NCBI GenBank assembly: GCA_027946355.1
Contig: JAPEUS010000008.1
Coordinates: 62,001-126,000, forward strand
Direction of reading: 5' to 3'
DNA: 64,000 bases
DNA from: Collariella sp. IMI 366227
Taxonomy: Eukaryota; Ascomycota; Sordariomycetes; Sordariales; Chaetomiaceae
Shown here: piece after piece, positions 1 to 11,247 of the stretch
Layout: each line of letters opens with the position of its first letter
Position numbering within the stretch: position 1 is the stretch's first letter
Notes under the pieces: model-generated
Seen by the model: only the letters and a program-made list of their open reading frames with translations
Told to the model about the DNA's origin: nothing
Database searches by the model: none
Position numbers and translations under genes: made by a program

Positions 1-2660
1 CAAAGCCAACCAAATGAAAAAGATGGCGGAATTCCTCAAAGGCGTGAAACCACACGGCAGCCTCGAGGAGGGTGCCGCCATGAGTTGTGATATTGGGTGG
101 AAGTTGCTTCTGGCGAAGTGGGGCATTCTGCATGGATCCAATTGAGATGAGAAATACCGTCTTCTGATTGGCTCAGATGCTCATCACCAAGGCGGTTGGT
201 CTGGATGGACGCTGTCTTCTTTCCAATCACCTGCATGAGAACGACTGTGATCAAACCAACGGCAAACACTCCAGGAGCCCACGAGGAAATCGCGTGGGCG
301 CCACAACCAATCCCAGACGGCTCCGAGACTCTTCAAATTCAACATCGCGGAGACAGCCCCGAACTGGCTTAAGGGGTTCGGCATCCTGGCCGACTGGGCT
401 GGGGTAGGGTGGTGATGTTTGGAACTTTCCCCAAACCTTGATGGGGGCACGCAATCTTCAATGGCTTTCTCGGCAAGAGCCAATCCCATCGGCCAGTTTA
501 CAGGAAGCTGAATTTGTTCGGAACGGTTGGACAGCACGCTCTTCTTCGGCTTTTTTCGAGACATGAAGTGCGTTTCTCAGCTGAGGAATGGCCCAACGAG
601 CTGCAAGGGGCAGGGTCATCGGATCTTCGATGTCGAGAGCTGCAACTTTAATAAATGGGTCCGCCCCTGCATATCCAACCAGATACCTTACGAGATATCG
701 CCGAAATGGCTCTGGTTGCGGCGAACCGTGCACGCAGATTCGTTGGGGCATCTGCTCGAGTAAACATGGGCTCAGCCTGGTCAAGGTGGGACAGGACACG
801 AGGCGAAGCGGTTTGCAGAAATCGCTACATGCTCTCCCGTGTTTCCTCTCCCGGGACCCAGGAAATGGCGGTAAGACTTGCTTGTACACCTATTCTCACA
901 CGTGTTCCGAGGCACAACATCGGACATCAGCCCGCGATCCTGTCCTGCTTTTCAGCTGTTTCAGATCGGAAGTTGTTTGGTTGAGATGCAGTCATGCTGC
1001 GGCGCCAAGGAGGCTTCGAGACTGACCGCCTGCCACGTGTGAGGCGTTCAATCCCAGACACCACCATCACCGCTATGCGTGTGTGCCTGGGTCCGCTTTG
1101 GGCACCCGTTCAACGGTGAGGCTGATGGCTAACGTGGGAGCTCTGGTGAGACTTCTAGGTTTGCTCCAAGCTCCAACGGCGACGATCAGGCCCCACTAAA
1201 CAACGCGGCATGCGCTGTCGAAGAATCGCCCGTCTCTCCCGCGTTTGATGAGAACTGCCCATGGGATCAAGCGGTCCATGGCAACCGGAACATGCCGTAA
1301 TGTTACCGCCAGCCTCCGTATTCTGCCTTTTTTTGGTCGAGTTGGGCGAAGTGAATTTTGCGCGGTTGAGGGCAGGTGGATCCGCAGCGTTGTAACGGAA
1401 CTGTGTTCGAGATAAAGTCAGTGCAGGTCTGACAAGGGGTTTTCTCATGGCGTACAAACTATCAAGAATGTGCTTCGTGCCCGGCTTGGCCGCCCTCGCA
1501 ACTTATCTCATAACTTGCTCTCGTCTCCCCAAAAGAGGAGATGATGGGTTTGTTTGCTGGCGCCTTCGACGTTCCAGACTGTCAGGCCGAGAGAGCTCTT
1601 TCCTGGGGTGTTTCTGCCAAAGTGACGATCAACCCCAGATTTCGAGGTGTTGCGGCGTGGCCAGCACGTAATATCAAGCCTTGAAAGGCGCGCTGATAAG
1701 GCGGCACGCGGCTGCTCCTGCGTCGTACCCCGGGTGCCGCGCTGCATCTTTAATTAGCTGAATCTCTCTCACCCGCATCTCTTCTCGTTTACTCCGTATT
1801 TTCTCTTGTGTGCCGTGGACGGGACAAGTTTGATGGGAACCTCTGACATCCCACCCCGCAAAGTCTGAAGCCGAACCCAGCTCCCCAACACAAAACGACG
1901 TTGCCGCCCGAGACAGTCCCCGATTTTCTCGTGAGATCCTCAGACATCCATCCGCCGGATTCAAGCGTCAACTCCACCTCCAGAGCAACCCTGGATCATG
2001 GCATTTCTTCCGTGACCCGCTTTCGAACTCGGCTTCTCTTCCATTTGGCGGCCGAGCTCGCGACCCTGGTCGGTTTCTGGCGCGCTCTTGGCTGCGCAAT
2101 CCGACAGGCCTGCTCTCAACTGGCCATGCCGTTGGCCCTCGTCGCGCCTCCGGCAACCAGAAGCGAGATGGGCAGCTCAGCAGCTGCTCGTGGTGCCCTC
2201 GCAGCCCGTGATGGCGCTATTTCCGGTCCCTTCAGGCCAGGGGTTCGCCAGCAGGGGGCAACGGGCGCCATTGACGCCCACGATGCCCACGACGGGCTGG
2301 GGCCGGGTCAAGAAACAGGAGCAGGGGTGCGGATAGCTTCCGCATCGACTCGCCCCATTCTGGAAGAACCCTTGACGCCCCAGACAGCTTCGAGCTTCGA
2401 TTCCACCGGCTCCAGTTTGCAGTTTCCTCTCTTCATCAGCGGCTCCTCCGGCCCAGTCCACCAGGATCCTCCCTCACGTCTTCTCCTCGATCAACACCAC
2501 GCCTCCCACAACCCGGACTCGACTCTTGCGACGAACGCTGGTTGCCTGCCACTCTTTGATACTTTCTCCCCTCTCTCCCGCGGCACCGAGGTCCACCGAC
2601 GCTTCCTGCCCGTGCTCGTACCGCCTCAGCGGCGACAGCCACGAGACACAGATCACCACC
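1..2660. other. Left flank, no supported gene; upstream region of the 2661 gene
   Basis: No reading frame here has a protein-like composition, a recognisable motif or plausible splice sites. Several frames are open for 70-270 codons on both strands at once, which is what moderately GC-rich non-coding DNA produces. The last 700 bases are rich in pyrimidines and lead into the ATG at 2661, so part of this is probably the 5' untranslated leader and promoter of that gene. Confidence 0.5.
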
Positions 2661-5441
2661 ATGCCCGGCCCAATCTTCGATGCTCCGGCCGAACAACGGT
2701 TTCCCCCTTCTAGCACAACCGATTACTTCGCGAGAACTTGCACCCCGTCATATGCCAGGCTCGACGCCGCCTACTCACGTCCATCGTCGGCGGGCAGCAC
2801 AATAACGGAGCGAACCGCGAGCCCGCTGGGCTTTTCAAGGTGGGCCAAGCGCCATCACCACCATCACCACCTCAGCAACAATGGAGAAGAACGGGAGTCG
2901 ACGGAGCGCAGAGCGACGAGGAGCAGCCCGAAACGCCACGGCCTCTCAAGATCCACCAGCATCCAAAGACGCCAATCTCACGCTGTTGTCCCGCAAATGA
3001 CCCGAGAGGAGTTCGAGGCTTTGCCGCTGGCAATCCAAAGAAAGGTATGTCATACCATTGAGATACTCGTCTTTCTTCCAATCATGGTGTTGCAGTGCTC
3101 AAGCCAGAGTCCGTTCTTGGCTTGGCACGCAAACAAAAATATTAGACCCCAGTCATTTCCCCGTCCCCGTCGTTGGCGTCCTGCAAGTGCTGCGCGCCTG
3201 CAGCTGCTCTTCACGCGCACACCAATTGGCGCTCGTTCTCCTCAACACGATGGAACCTCGACGGCTGCTCAGCATCCTTCGAACTGGCGGGCGCGACTTT
3301 GTGGCCGGTCTTTGGTGGGAGAACTTCATGTCCCAACTGCGCTGGAGCTCCAACCTGGGTCTTCGCCGTCACCTGTTGACAGGGACAGCATCGGCCCATG
3401 GAAGTCGCTGATCCGGGATCCCCGGCCCCCAAAAGCTCTCCGACCCCGTCCGCCCCGTGTTATTGTTGACACACGACACGGCGTCGTGGTGCTGCACCAC
3501 GAGCCAGTCAACAGGACAATACTGAAGCTCTTCCGATATCGGTTCGGTTGAGATGCAGAGGGGTTGTCCATCACTGCCAAACTCTCGCCAAGCGGCGATT
3601 TCAGGTGACATGTGTCACGGCGGCAAAACCCCGTCCTTTGGGCTCGCCCAGCACACATGCATCTTCGATTGCATTGGGTCAGGGCCGAGCTCGAGAGGGG
3701 TGGTGCAGCTTCGTCACCGCGTTTTGGGCCCAACGCCTGCAGGTCCCGCGTCGATTCGACCATTTGGATGCGCTCTCCGCTCCAGGTTTGCTGCGGGCGG
3801 TGGGACGTTCCTTGCATGCAACCGAACATCTTATTGGCGCCCCCCGAGATGGCCCCTTGTTGACGGCAAGGGGTTCCTCGAGGCGCTGCTGTTTATCAGA
3901 CCGCCATCCTTTGATGAGTTGTTGCTAAACTGTCTTTTTCTCATTTGCAGTATTTCTCCACACTTGAACGGCTGCGTTTCGCCCAAGAGTCTTGTCTTGT
4001 CGACGGGATCTCTCAGCATTACGACGACATATCGAATTTCAAGCGCCAAAAACCCCGCCAGAACCGCAGCGTCTCGGAGCAAATCTCTGGTCGTATCCGC
4101 CGGGGAGCCGTGTCCGAGTTTCACTCCCCCATTTCTGATTCGTCACCCTTGTGTGCCAACCTGTCAGAAGCAGCATCTGAACCAGGGTTTACTCGGGAGA
4201 GACGTCGGCGCGCAAGCGTTATCCTCGACGCGGCCGACGAGGCCGTTTATAAACTCAACCAGCACGCGAGCAGGAGACGTCTGTCGACTGAAGTTGTCGT
4301 TCTCACCCCTCCCCACTCGCCTGCACGAAACAGTATGGACTCGCTTGAGAGCAACAGGAAGCATCACGGGCAGTCGGAGGACAAGCCTGTACCCCATTCG
4401 TTCTTCGACAGCTTCCGGTGGTTGGAGGAGGAGGAAGACCTGGACTTGCGCTTGTTTCTTGACGACTACCATGCGAACTTGCGAGAAAGCGCGTCGATAA
4501 CGTCGAGACAACAACGGCCCTCGTTTCGTCGCAACATATCGATAAACAAATCTCCCTTTGGTCGTCGGAGCTCAGTGTCTTCAACTCGGCCAGGGACCAA
4601 GGACGACACGAGCCCGATATCGATCGACAGCTCGGCCGGTAGTGTCTCGAACGGATTGACCCACACAAGGCGCAAGTCACGAGCCCTGTCTCTAATCACG
4701 CCAAAACACGCGCCTCAGCCATCCATTACAGCATTTGACCCTGCTGCGGCACACTACCAGGACCCGGAGGCCCGGCTGAAGCTCCGTGTGTACCTCGCCT
4801 CGCCGCAGAAGTTCGACGAGGCAGTTGAGTTTGGCTTCCCGTCGGCGGATGCCCTCTCCTCGGCGCCGACTGGCGGTGCAGACGGGGTGGGGCGTTCCAG
4901 CAGGCAGTCCAGGCACAAGCACGCCGAGAGCTGCTCGAACATGCGCACATTCCTGGCAGACGACGACGACGACGATGACGACGATAACATCTCGCTCAAC
5001 AGCCAGTCGTCGCTCGCCGATCCAGACTCTCCCAAGACGCCCGAGCCTTTTGAGCCGAAGATCACTCCCCGCCACGCAAGGCTTGCCTCGGCAGATGTTG
5101 TCAGCGGAAAGGAGTTTGGGCGGAAGACGCCAGAGCCGGGATGCTATGCGCAGATTCCGGCATCGTCGCGCGAGATGACACTGCGGATGACGCTGACTAG
5201 GCCGGACCTGCGTGCGCATGAGGAGGAGATGTATGGCTGGCAGCAGAAGCAGGCTTACCAGCACCATAACCGCCGGCAGACGGCCATGGCGTCGTTTGTG
5301 ACTGACACGAAGGGCGGGTATCTCAGTGCCGAGTCTCACAAGGGGAGTGTTGAGGGGTTCCCGGAGGTGGATCATTGGAGCCCGGCTACGGGTGAGAAGG
5401 GTGTTATGAGGAGGATTTGGAATCGCGTTAGGAGGGCTTAG
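2661..5441 (+). CDS. Conserved fungal protein of unknown function, low-complexity and Ser/Arg/Asp-rich, two exons
   Basis: Predicted exons are 2661-3044 and 3951-5441, giving about 624 residues. The start is the ATG opening MPGPIFDAPA, preceded by CACC. Exon 1 ends on a codon boundary at an AAG followed by GTATGT. Exon 2 follows a TTTGCAG acceptor and reads YFSTLERLRFAQ, so the joined protein reads through PLAIQRKYFSTLERLRFA. The intron would be 906 nt, long for this genome, and an unseen internal exon is possible. The protein has no catalytic domain I recognise. It has six consecutive histidines (residues 65-70), Ser/Arg-rich stretches, a near-continuous Asp run encoded near 4960-4988, and a WNRVRRA end. 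The length and uninterrupted frame of exon 2 support a real gene; the function is unknown. Confidence 0.8.
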
Positions 5442-8438
5442 GGGTTTCTTCATCCCTCCCTAGTACGGCATTGCAACGGGCATTGTCAATATGCTCCCCG
5501 CAACGACAACTCTCCCATCACCACACCAAACTTTGCTTCAACTACGCGAGGAGCTTGGCCCCTCTTCAACTCTTCGCCTAAGAACTCGAACCTTGATCAT
5601 TTCATTCTAGTCTCATCACCTGTCATTTTTAGTTATATTTCTCTCTGCCTTTCTTTTCTCAAAGTTTTGCGAGGCGTTAGCGGGCTGGCCGTCCCTACTA
5701 TTTATCACTGCATATTCCTTGGTTTGTTGGGTTGGCTCGACTGCTGTTTATGTTAACACTGCGTGGCGTCTGGTGATGGACGTCAATTCAAAGTATTTCG
5801 GTAGAAGGCGTTTAAAAATGGCTTTGGTGGTAGTAATTGATACGGGTTTTTTTGGACTCAACTTCTGCTTCATCTTGCTAGGTGACATGGCCAATGTTCC
5901 CTGTCTTGATTTTGATGATAATGAAGTCTGACTGTTTGCTTGTGGTTGAGCTGGCGGTGACAGAGTCGTCTCACATGTTGGGCGCTTGCCGCGGCTCTGG
6001 ACTGGATTCGAGGGTCGACGTCGACCTAGCGTCCTCCTTGTTACATCGGGCGGTAGTGGTCGTGGGTGGATGGATGTCAATCTACCAAACCCGTGTCTTG
6101 GCTTTCTTTTTTTTTTTTTTTTTTTTTGGTGTTGTCTGTCGCAAGGACATCGAACGTAGCCGAAGCCGTGTTCCAGATGTCATAGCAGCCACCTGAATAT
6201 CTAACTAGGTAACAACCTAGAAACACCTCTGGGCACGTTTCTCAAACACGAAACATCTGCCGTTGAACCCCACCACAGCCAAGTGAGAACGTTTTGGTTT
6301 CCTGGCATTCAACCGGGAATTCCCTTGCCGCCCTCTCGGAGTCTTTCAAGCCACTATCCACCTTTCCCTCGCGCCGCTCCGGCCGGCAAACCCCACACCC
6401 CAATCCATTTCCTGTTCCTGAGTATCGAACAGGGCTGACCCTTGCAGGTTTGCGCTCTCTTCCTCCCGATTTGGAATGGAAGGAATTCTTGGAAGGAAAG
6501 AAACCGGAAGAGTGCACAACTGGAAGGAAGCTGGAGATGATTCCCCCTGCTGAGCCACCGGGCTGTGCCGCACTCGGCAGTCTGACTCCTGGAGTTGAGG
6601 GTGCTGGGGCACGGACTTGGTTATCTCCGGGTTATGACCTAGTGGCTGCTGGCTAGCTGGGGATTTTGATATTTGTCGTACGGTTTTGGGGGGTTTGTTG
6701 GGGCCGTGGGAACGCCGGCGTTGGCTTGGTTCAATGCCATGGACAGGCGGCGCGGAGGGGGGTGGAAGGGATCGGCATGGGATGGTGACTCGTGAGCGAG
6801 CGAGTGGGTGAGGGGTGTTGGGGAGGGCCAAGGTTGTGAAACGAGTGTCTTGGTTCCCAACCCCGGGCCAGAACGGCGGGGATGGGCTCGTGGGGCTGTG
6901 TGCGGTGGGTGTGTCTGCTTGGGGGGGATGGTGGGAGATGAGGTTTGTCTGCATTCGGCTGTGGGTGGATGGATTGGGTGATTGTTGATGTTGTTGTGGA
7001 TTGAAAGAGTCGTCAGAGCCAGCTCTGGGCACGCGCCGTAATGAGAGCGCGTCTTGCGGTATGGGCATTGATTCGGCGGTGCACACTGCAATGTTAGTTA
7101 TGCGGTCTTTACTCCGGAGACTGAAACCCTTCAGTGGTTGGTTGCTGGGCATATTGATATCACAGAAGCGAGCCAGTAGTTTGGCGCATACAAATATCCA
7201 ATCCAAGACGAAGATAGAAAAGGTAAGACTTGCTGAAACACGGTCAGTTTTGCCGCCGTTGATTCGTCGCATCAACACCACACCCGCCTCGCTACCAGAA
7301 CCAAGGCAGAGACAGATCTCAGATCCGGTCCTATCAACGGCCCGGTCCTTGAACCCCACGATCTTCTGACAGGCCGATTTCGGCGTCCGGAGAGCATGCA
7401 CACCTAGGCGCCACGACCGAAACAGCTCTCAAACTTCCAAATCCTGTCGACAATCAACAACAACTCACCGAATTCCCTTTCACTTTCAGTTTTCTACCGC
7501 TTACGGGCTCGCCCCTAACTAGATCATACCTATCCTCTTCCAGAGTAACCAGACACTGTCCGCCAATAACTGGCCCCGGACATCAACCCATGACAGGTGC
7601 TTACTTCATAACGTCAATTAGATAGATGTCCGTGAGTTATCGGTGCCGTGGACATCGTAGGCGGTGGGGCGTATGCCATGTTCCTGTTATTCCTACTGCT
7701 GTAGCTCCAGCTGCTTCATGTGGTTGTTGTTTATGAGACCTCGAGGGGACTAAAGGGGTGGAGAGAGAGTGAGAGTGGAGGAAAGGAGAGTAAAAACATT
7801 GGGGTAATCAAGGATTGCTTCTCTGTAGGCTTGACTGGCGTTGGGAAAGTAAGTAGTGTGAGTCAAGGGGTTGGCTAGTTAGAGAAGATGTTGAGCGTAG
7901 GGGGGTTTGTCGTTGAGGATAAAGAGATAGCTGCCGCGTAGAAGCTTGTTAGGAGTGGTGTTGGGCATTTGTACGTTTGACGATGTGTGTGTGCAGGTTC
8001 GCAAAGTGAAATCTGGTGTTGAGATGGATGGTGGCCGTTGTGACGTTGGCATAAAGAGCAGGATGGAAAATGCTGCAAGTTCAAGGCTGATGAATGGATG
8101 GATGGATGGATGTTCAGACTCATCGGTTACCACGAAGAATACCGCTGTTTGAGGATAGAATACTGACTACCCGAGGTTTACGGCCGTCGCTAACCGACAA
8201 ATAAAAGACAGCAGTCCGTATATTTCACGGTGTCTTATCGGTAAAACATACTACCGCTGAGTAGAGCACCGCTCCTTGAACCAAACAAGAAGCAAACCAA
8301 GGACCCGTTGATATATCCTATGCCTACCCTCAACCAGGTAACGCCAACGCTAAACAACTTGTGTGCCACCTTGAACCTCACCCCTTGTCCCCTCTTCCCC
8401 ATCCCTCCCCAGGGGGAAAAACAAACAGAATACACTTC
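5442..8438. other. Intergenic region between two converging genes
   Basis: This space separates the 3' ends of the 2661 gene (+) and the DGAT2 gene (-). It holds a 21-base T run at 6107-6127 and a short GATG repeat near 8093-8112. A 351-codon minus-strand frame at 6346-7401 starts on GTG, is rich in Pro, Ser and Gln and shows no domain, so it is not called. Confidence 0.5.
6107..6127 (+). repeat. Homopolymer T run, 21 bases
   Basis: An uninterrupted run of 21 T lies in the intergenic space. It is a simple mononucleotide repeat with no assigned role. Confidence 0.9.
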
Positions 8439-10177
8439 TCACTTCAAAATAACCATCTCCTCCCCCCTCTTCCTCGCAAAAACATCCTTATACATCTCCC
8501 ACATCCCCTCCAACTCCCTCACATACTCCGCATGCAACCGATCCACCTCCTCCCCCCTCACCTCCCTCGCCTGCCTCACGGGAATCGGCCTACCCACCAC
8601 GATATTCATCGGCCTCCGATACGGCATCAGCCCCACATCATAGTTGAAAATCCCCCCTCCCATGCAAAAACGGCAGCGTAAACTTGAGCGTCCTCAACAC
8701 CCACATCTGTATCGAGTGCAGATACGGCCGCGCCTTGGTATCGACCTGGTCGTAGAGCTCGTTCTCGCCAAAACACAGGACAGGCACCAGATCCGCGCCG
8801 TTTTGGATCGCGACCTTGACGAACCCCTTCCGCTCAGCCAGCACGAGACGCATGCGTCCCGGCTCAGCCTCGAGCGACTCGCGCGCGCCGCCCACGACGA
8901 TGGTCACCGCGCGGCCCATGCCCTCGCCGTTGGGCCCGCCGGTGGAGAGGATGTTGGTGATGGACTCTTTGGAGACGGATTGCAGGCCCATGGACAGGAT
9001 GTAGTCCGTATACAGGGGGATGCGAAAGTTGCTGTCGAGGGTGAGGAGGCTGTTTGTGATGCCCGGGAATTTGTCCGAGAAGCCGAGGGCTTCGGTGGCA
9101 AAGGCGGCGAAGGCGCCGTGCGAAATGATGCCGTGTGGGTGGTAGCCGAAGATGTACTTGCGTGTTGGGGGGAGGTCGTGGGTTTTGTGTAGTTCGGCGG
9201 GAAAGTACTCCGCGAAGAGGTTCCAGAGGGGGAGGCGGCGACACCACTCGGAGCGGCGGCGGAGGCGGCCGTCGGTAGCGGCTTTGGAGGAGAGCATGCG
9301 CACAAGATAGAAGATCAGGAAGCCCCAGAGGAGCGGGTTGGCGCATAGGAAGAAGAAAACTGAGACGGATGTGGCGATGCTTAGGCAGTGGGCGATGACG
9401 GCTAGTGTTTGCAGGCGCCGACGGTAAGGGATGTTCCAGGGAGCGAAGCGGATGGGGCCTGCTCTATAGGCATCGGCACGGGCTCGCTCCCGGCGCTTGG
9501 CCTCCCTGCCAACTCGGTTGGTAAGTGGTGGGTAGAGAGCCGGCTGGCGTTGTCTATGGTTGGAGCGGTTTCTCAGTGTGGTGCTGCTTCTGCGGCTGGT
9601 AGTTTGTGTAGTCGAGCCATAGACTGTGTCCCCGTCGCCCGGAACTTCGGAGTCAATAGATTCCGCCTCCGGCGGCACTGTGTTGTCGACAGAACTGGCG
9701 TCGGTCACGGAAATTTCGGCCTCCTTCTCGGCGATGTCCCCGGTGGACTCGGCGAAGTCGGTGCTCTGGCAGATGCTGGCCCTCTTGGACGGCGCAGAAC
9801 TTTGCCTAGAATCTGGCGACGGGGCGAGGTTGGGTTCCTGTGCACTCAGTTTCAACTCTTCAAATCGATGGAATACATCGTGCGTGACCGGAACTTACTG
9901 TCGCGTTGTCCCTCGCCGGCGTCGAAGTGTCATGCGGAATGGCAGAGACCGAACCCCCATCCTGTGATGCTGTATCCGTGTCAACAGACTGAGCAACTGC
10001 CGCGGCTTGCAGTGCGTCCAGAATTGAAGTAATGAGAGTATCGTCCTGGGGAAAATCTAGCACTGGAGCTGCGTCGACGGGGGAAACTTCTTTTTCTTCC
10101 TCCTTCTGCACCACCTTCTGACCAGCAGCCTTCTCCCTCATCCTTTTCCGACCACGTCTATTCCTTCTCTTTCCCAT
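8439..10177 (-). CDS. DGA1: Diacylglycerol O-acyltransferase type 2 (DGAT2), frameshifted near the 3' end
   Basis: This enzyme makes the last step of triacylglycerol synthesis, joining an acyl group from acyl-CoA to diacylglycerol at the ER and lipid droplets. Exons are 9899-10177 and 8439-9837, with a 61-nt GTAAGT...CACAG intron. The protein would be about 558 residues. The N-terminus is basic and then low-complexity. One or two membrane segments (SIATSVSVFFFLCANPLLWG) precede the catalytic YHPHG motif. Family-typical segments follow, including NFRIPLYTDYI, VVGGARESL and GLMPYRRPMN. The frame breaks at a run of six G on the coding strand (8652-8657 in + coordinates). Removing one G joins LHGRG to IFNYDVGLMPYRRP. 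Downstream of that point the protein continues in the other frame to 8439. The start at 10177 is the first ATG of the coding frame; an upstream ATG at 10327 is possible but does not splice cleanly in frame. Confidence 0.88.
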
Positions 10178-11247
10178 ATCGCCAAACGCAATTTTTCAAG
10201 GACTCTTGCTTGATGCGCAGAAGACCAAAAATTCGAACGGGTAGAGTTGCAGAGAGAGGGAGGGTATAAATGCCATGCGTGAGTGCTCACCTCCAACAAC
10301 GTCAGGGGCAGAAGACGAAGACGACATGATGTTCTCGGACCCGGGAAGGTCCCAGCGAATGAAAGGTGACGGTAGGGCTTCGTTTCGGTCGCGGCGGAAG
10401 GACCGATGGAGTCGTGGCCTGACGGTTCGATGATAGGCATGTGATGTTGCGGGCGGGAGTCGCGGGTCAAGGGCGTGCAATAAGCGAGGAGGGTACCTTC
10501 TGCTGCGCGGGGGTTGTGGTTCGAGACGGGGAAGTCGGGGGTATCGGTTTAGTTTGGGGTGGGCGAGGGCCGATGGGGAGGTTCAGCGGTGTAGTAGATG
10601 GGATATCGGACGAGGGGTCATGACCGCTTAGCGATACCGTGCTGTTGGTTCCAATCGTGGTTTATTTAAGGGGTTTGAGCTGGGGGATGTTGCGCTGAAG
10701 AGAGGAGGGCCATGAATGATGACGTTACAGGTGGGGCCACGCTAATTACCGGCATCGCGGCTATCATGTGGGAACGCCAAGCCCGGACACCACGCAGGGG
10801 ACCGACATGCCCAGGAGAGCATTCAGGAGACGTTGTTGACTTGAGCAATATGTGGTGTCTCGGACAGTTGTTCCTCATGTGGCATTGAACTTCTCCCTGA
10901 TGACTAGCTTAAGTGTGTTCAGCTCGTCCCGAGGAAAACTTCAGGAAGTCTGGACTGTCTCTCCAGACGAGTCAACCACAGCCTCACTCCCTCACGAATC
11001 TCAGCAAGGACAGAAAGCACTGTAAAACTACCTTGGCCAGTATACATGGCACCAAGTCTCTCCTTCAAAAACGCTAATTCCCACTTTTTAGCCCTCGAAC
11101 CATCAAGATTGCGCCTGACCAACACCCATCCGTCCCAAAACCCACCCCAAACGTCTAGGGAACAAAAAGAACGCCTTTCCACTATGCCAGATATTGTGTT
11201 ACAACGAGAGTCCAACTCCCACCTCAGCCAAGCCGCTCCACCCAGTC
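10178..11247. other. Intergenic space upstream of DGAT2 and downstream of the C2H2 gene
   Basis: Both flanking genes are on the minus strand, so this holds the 3' untranslated part of the C2H2 gene and the DGAT2 promoter and leader. A minus-strand ATG at 10327 opens a short peptide ending at a good GTGAGC donor (10290), which could be a leader intron. A 98-codon minus-strand frame at 10919-11215 starts on TTG and is not called. Confidence 0.45.

Noticed and set aside
1901..2713. 270-codon plus-strand frame before the first gene
   Set aside because: Low-complexity translation in the likely leader; the better-supported ATG at 2661 is in another frame.
6346..7401. 351-codon minus-strand frame
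   Set aside because: Starts on GTG, is Pro/Ser/Gln-rich, and has no domain or splice support.
10919..11215. 98-codon minus-strand frame after the C2H2 gene
   Set aside because: No ATG at its start and it lies in the expected 3' untranslated part.
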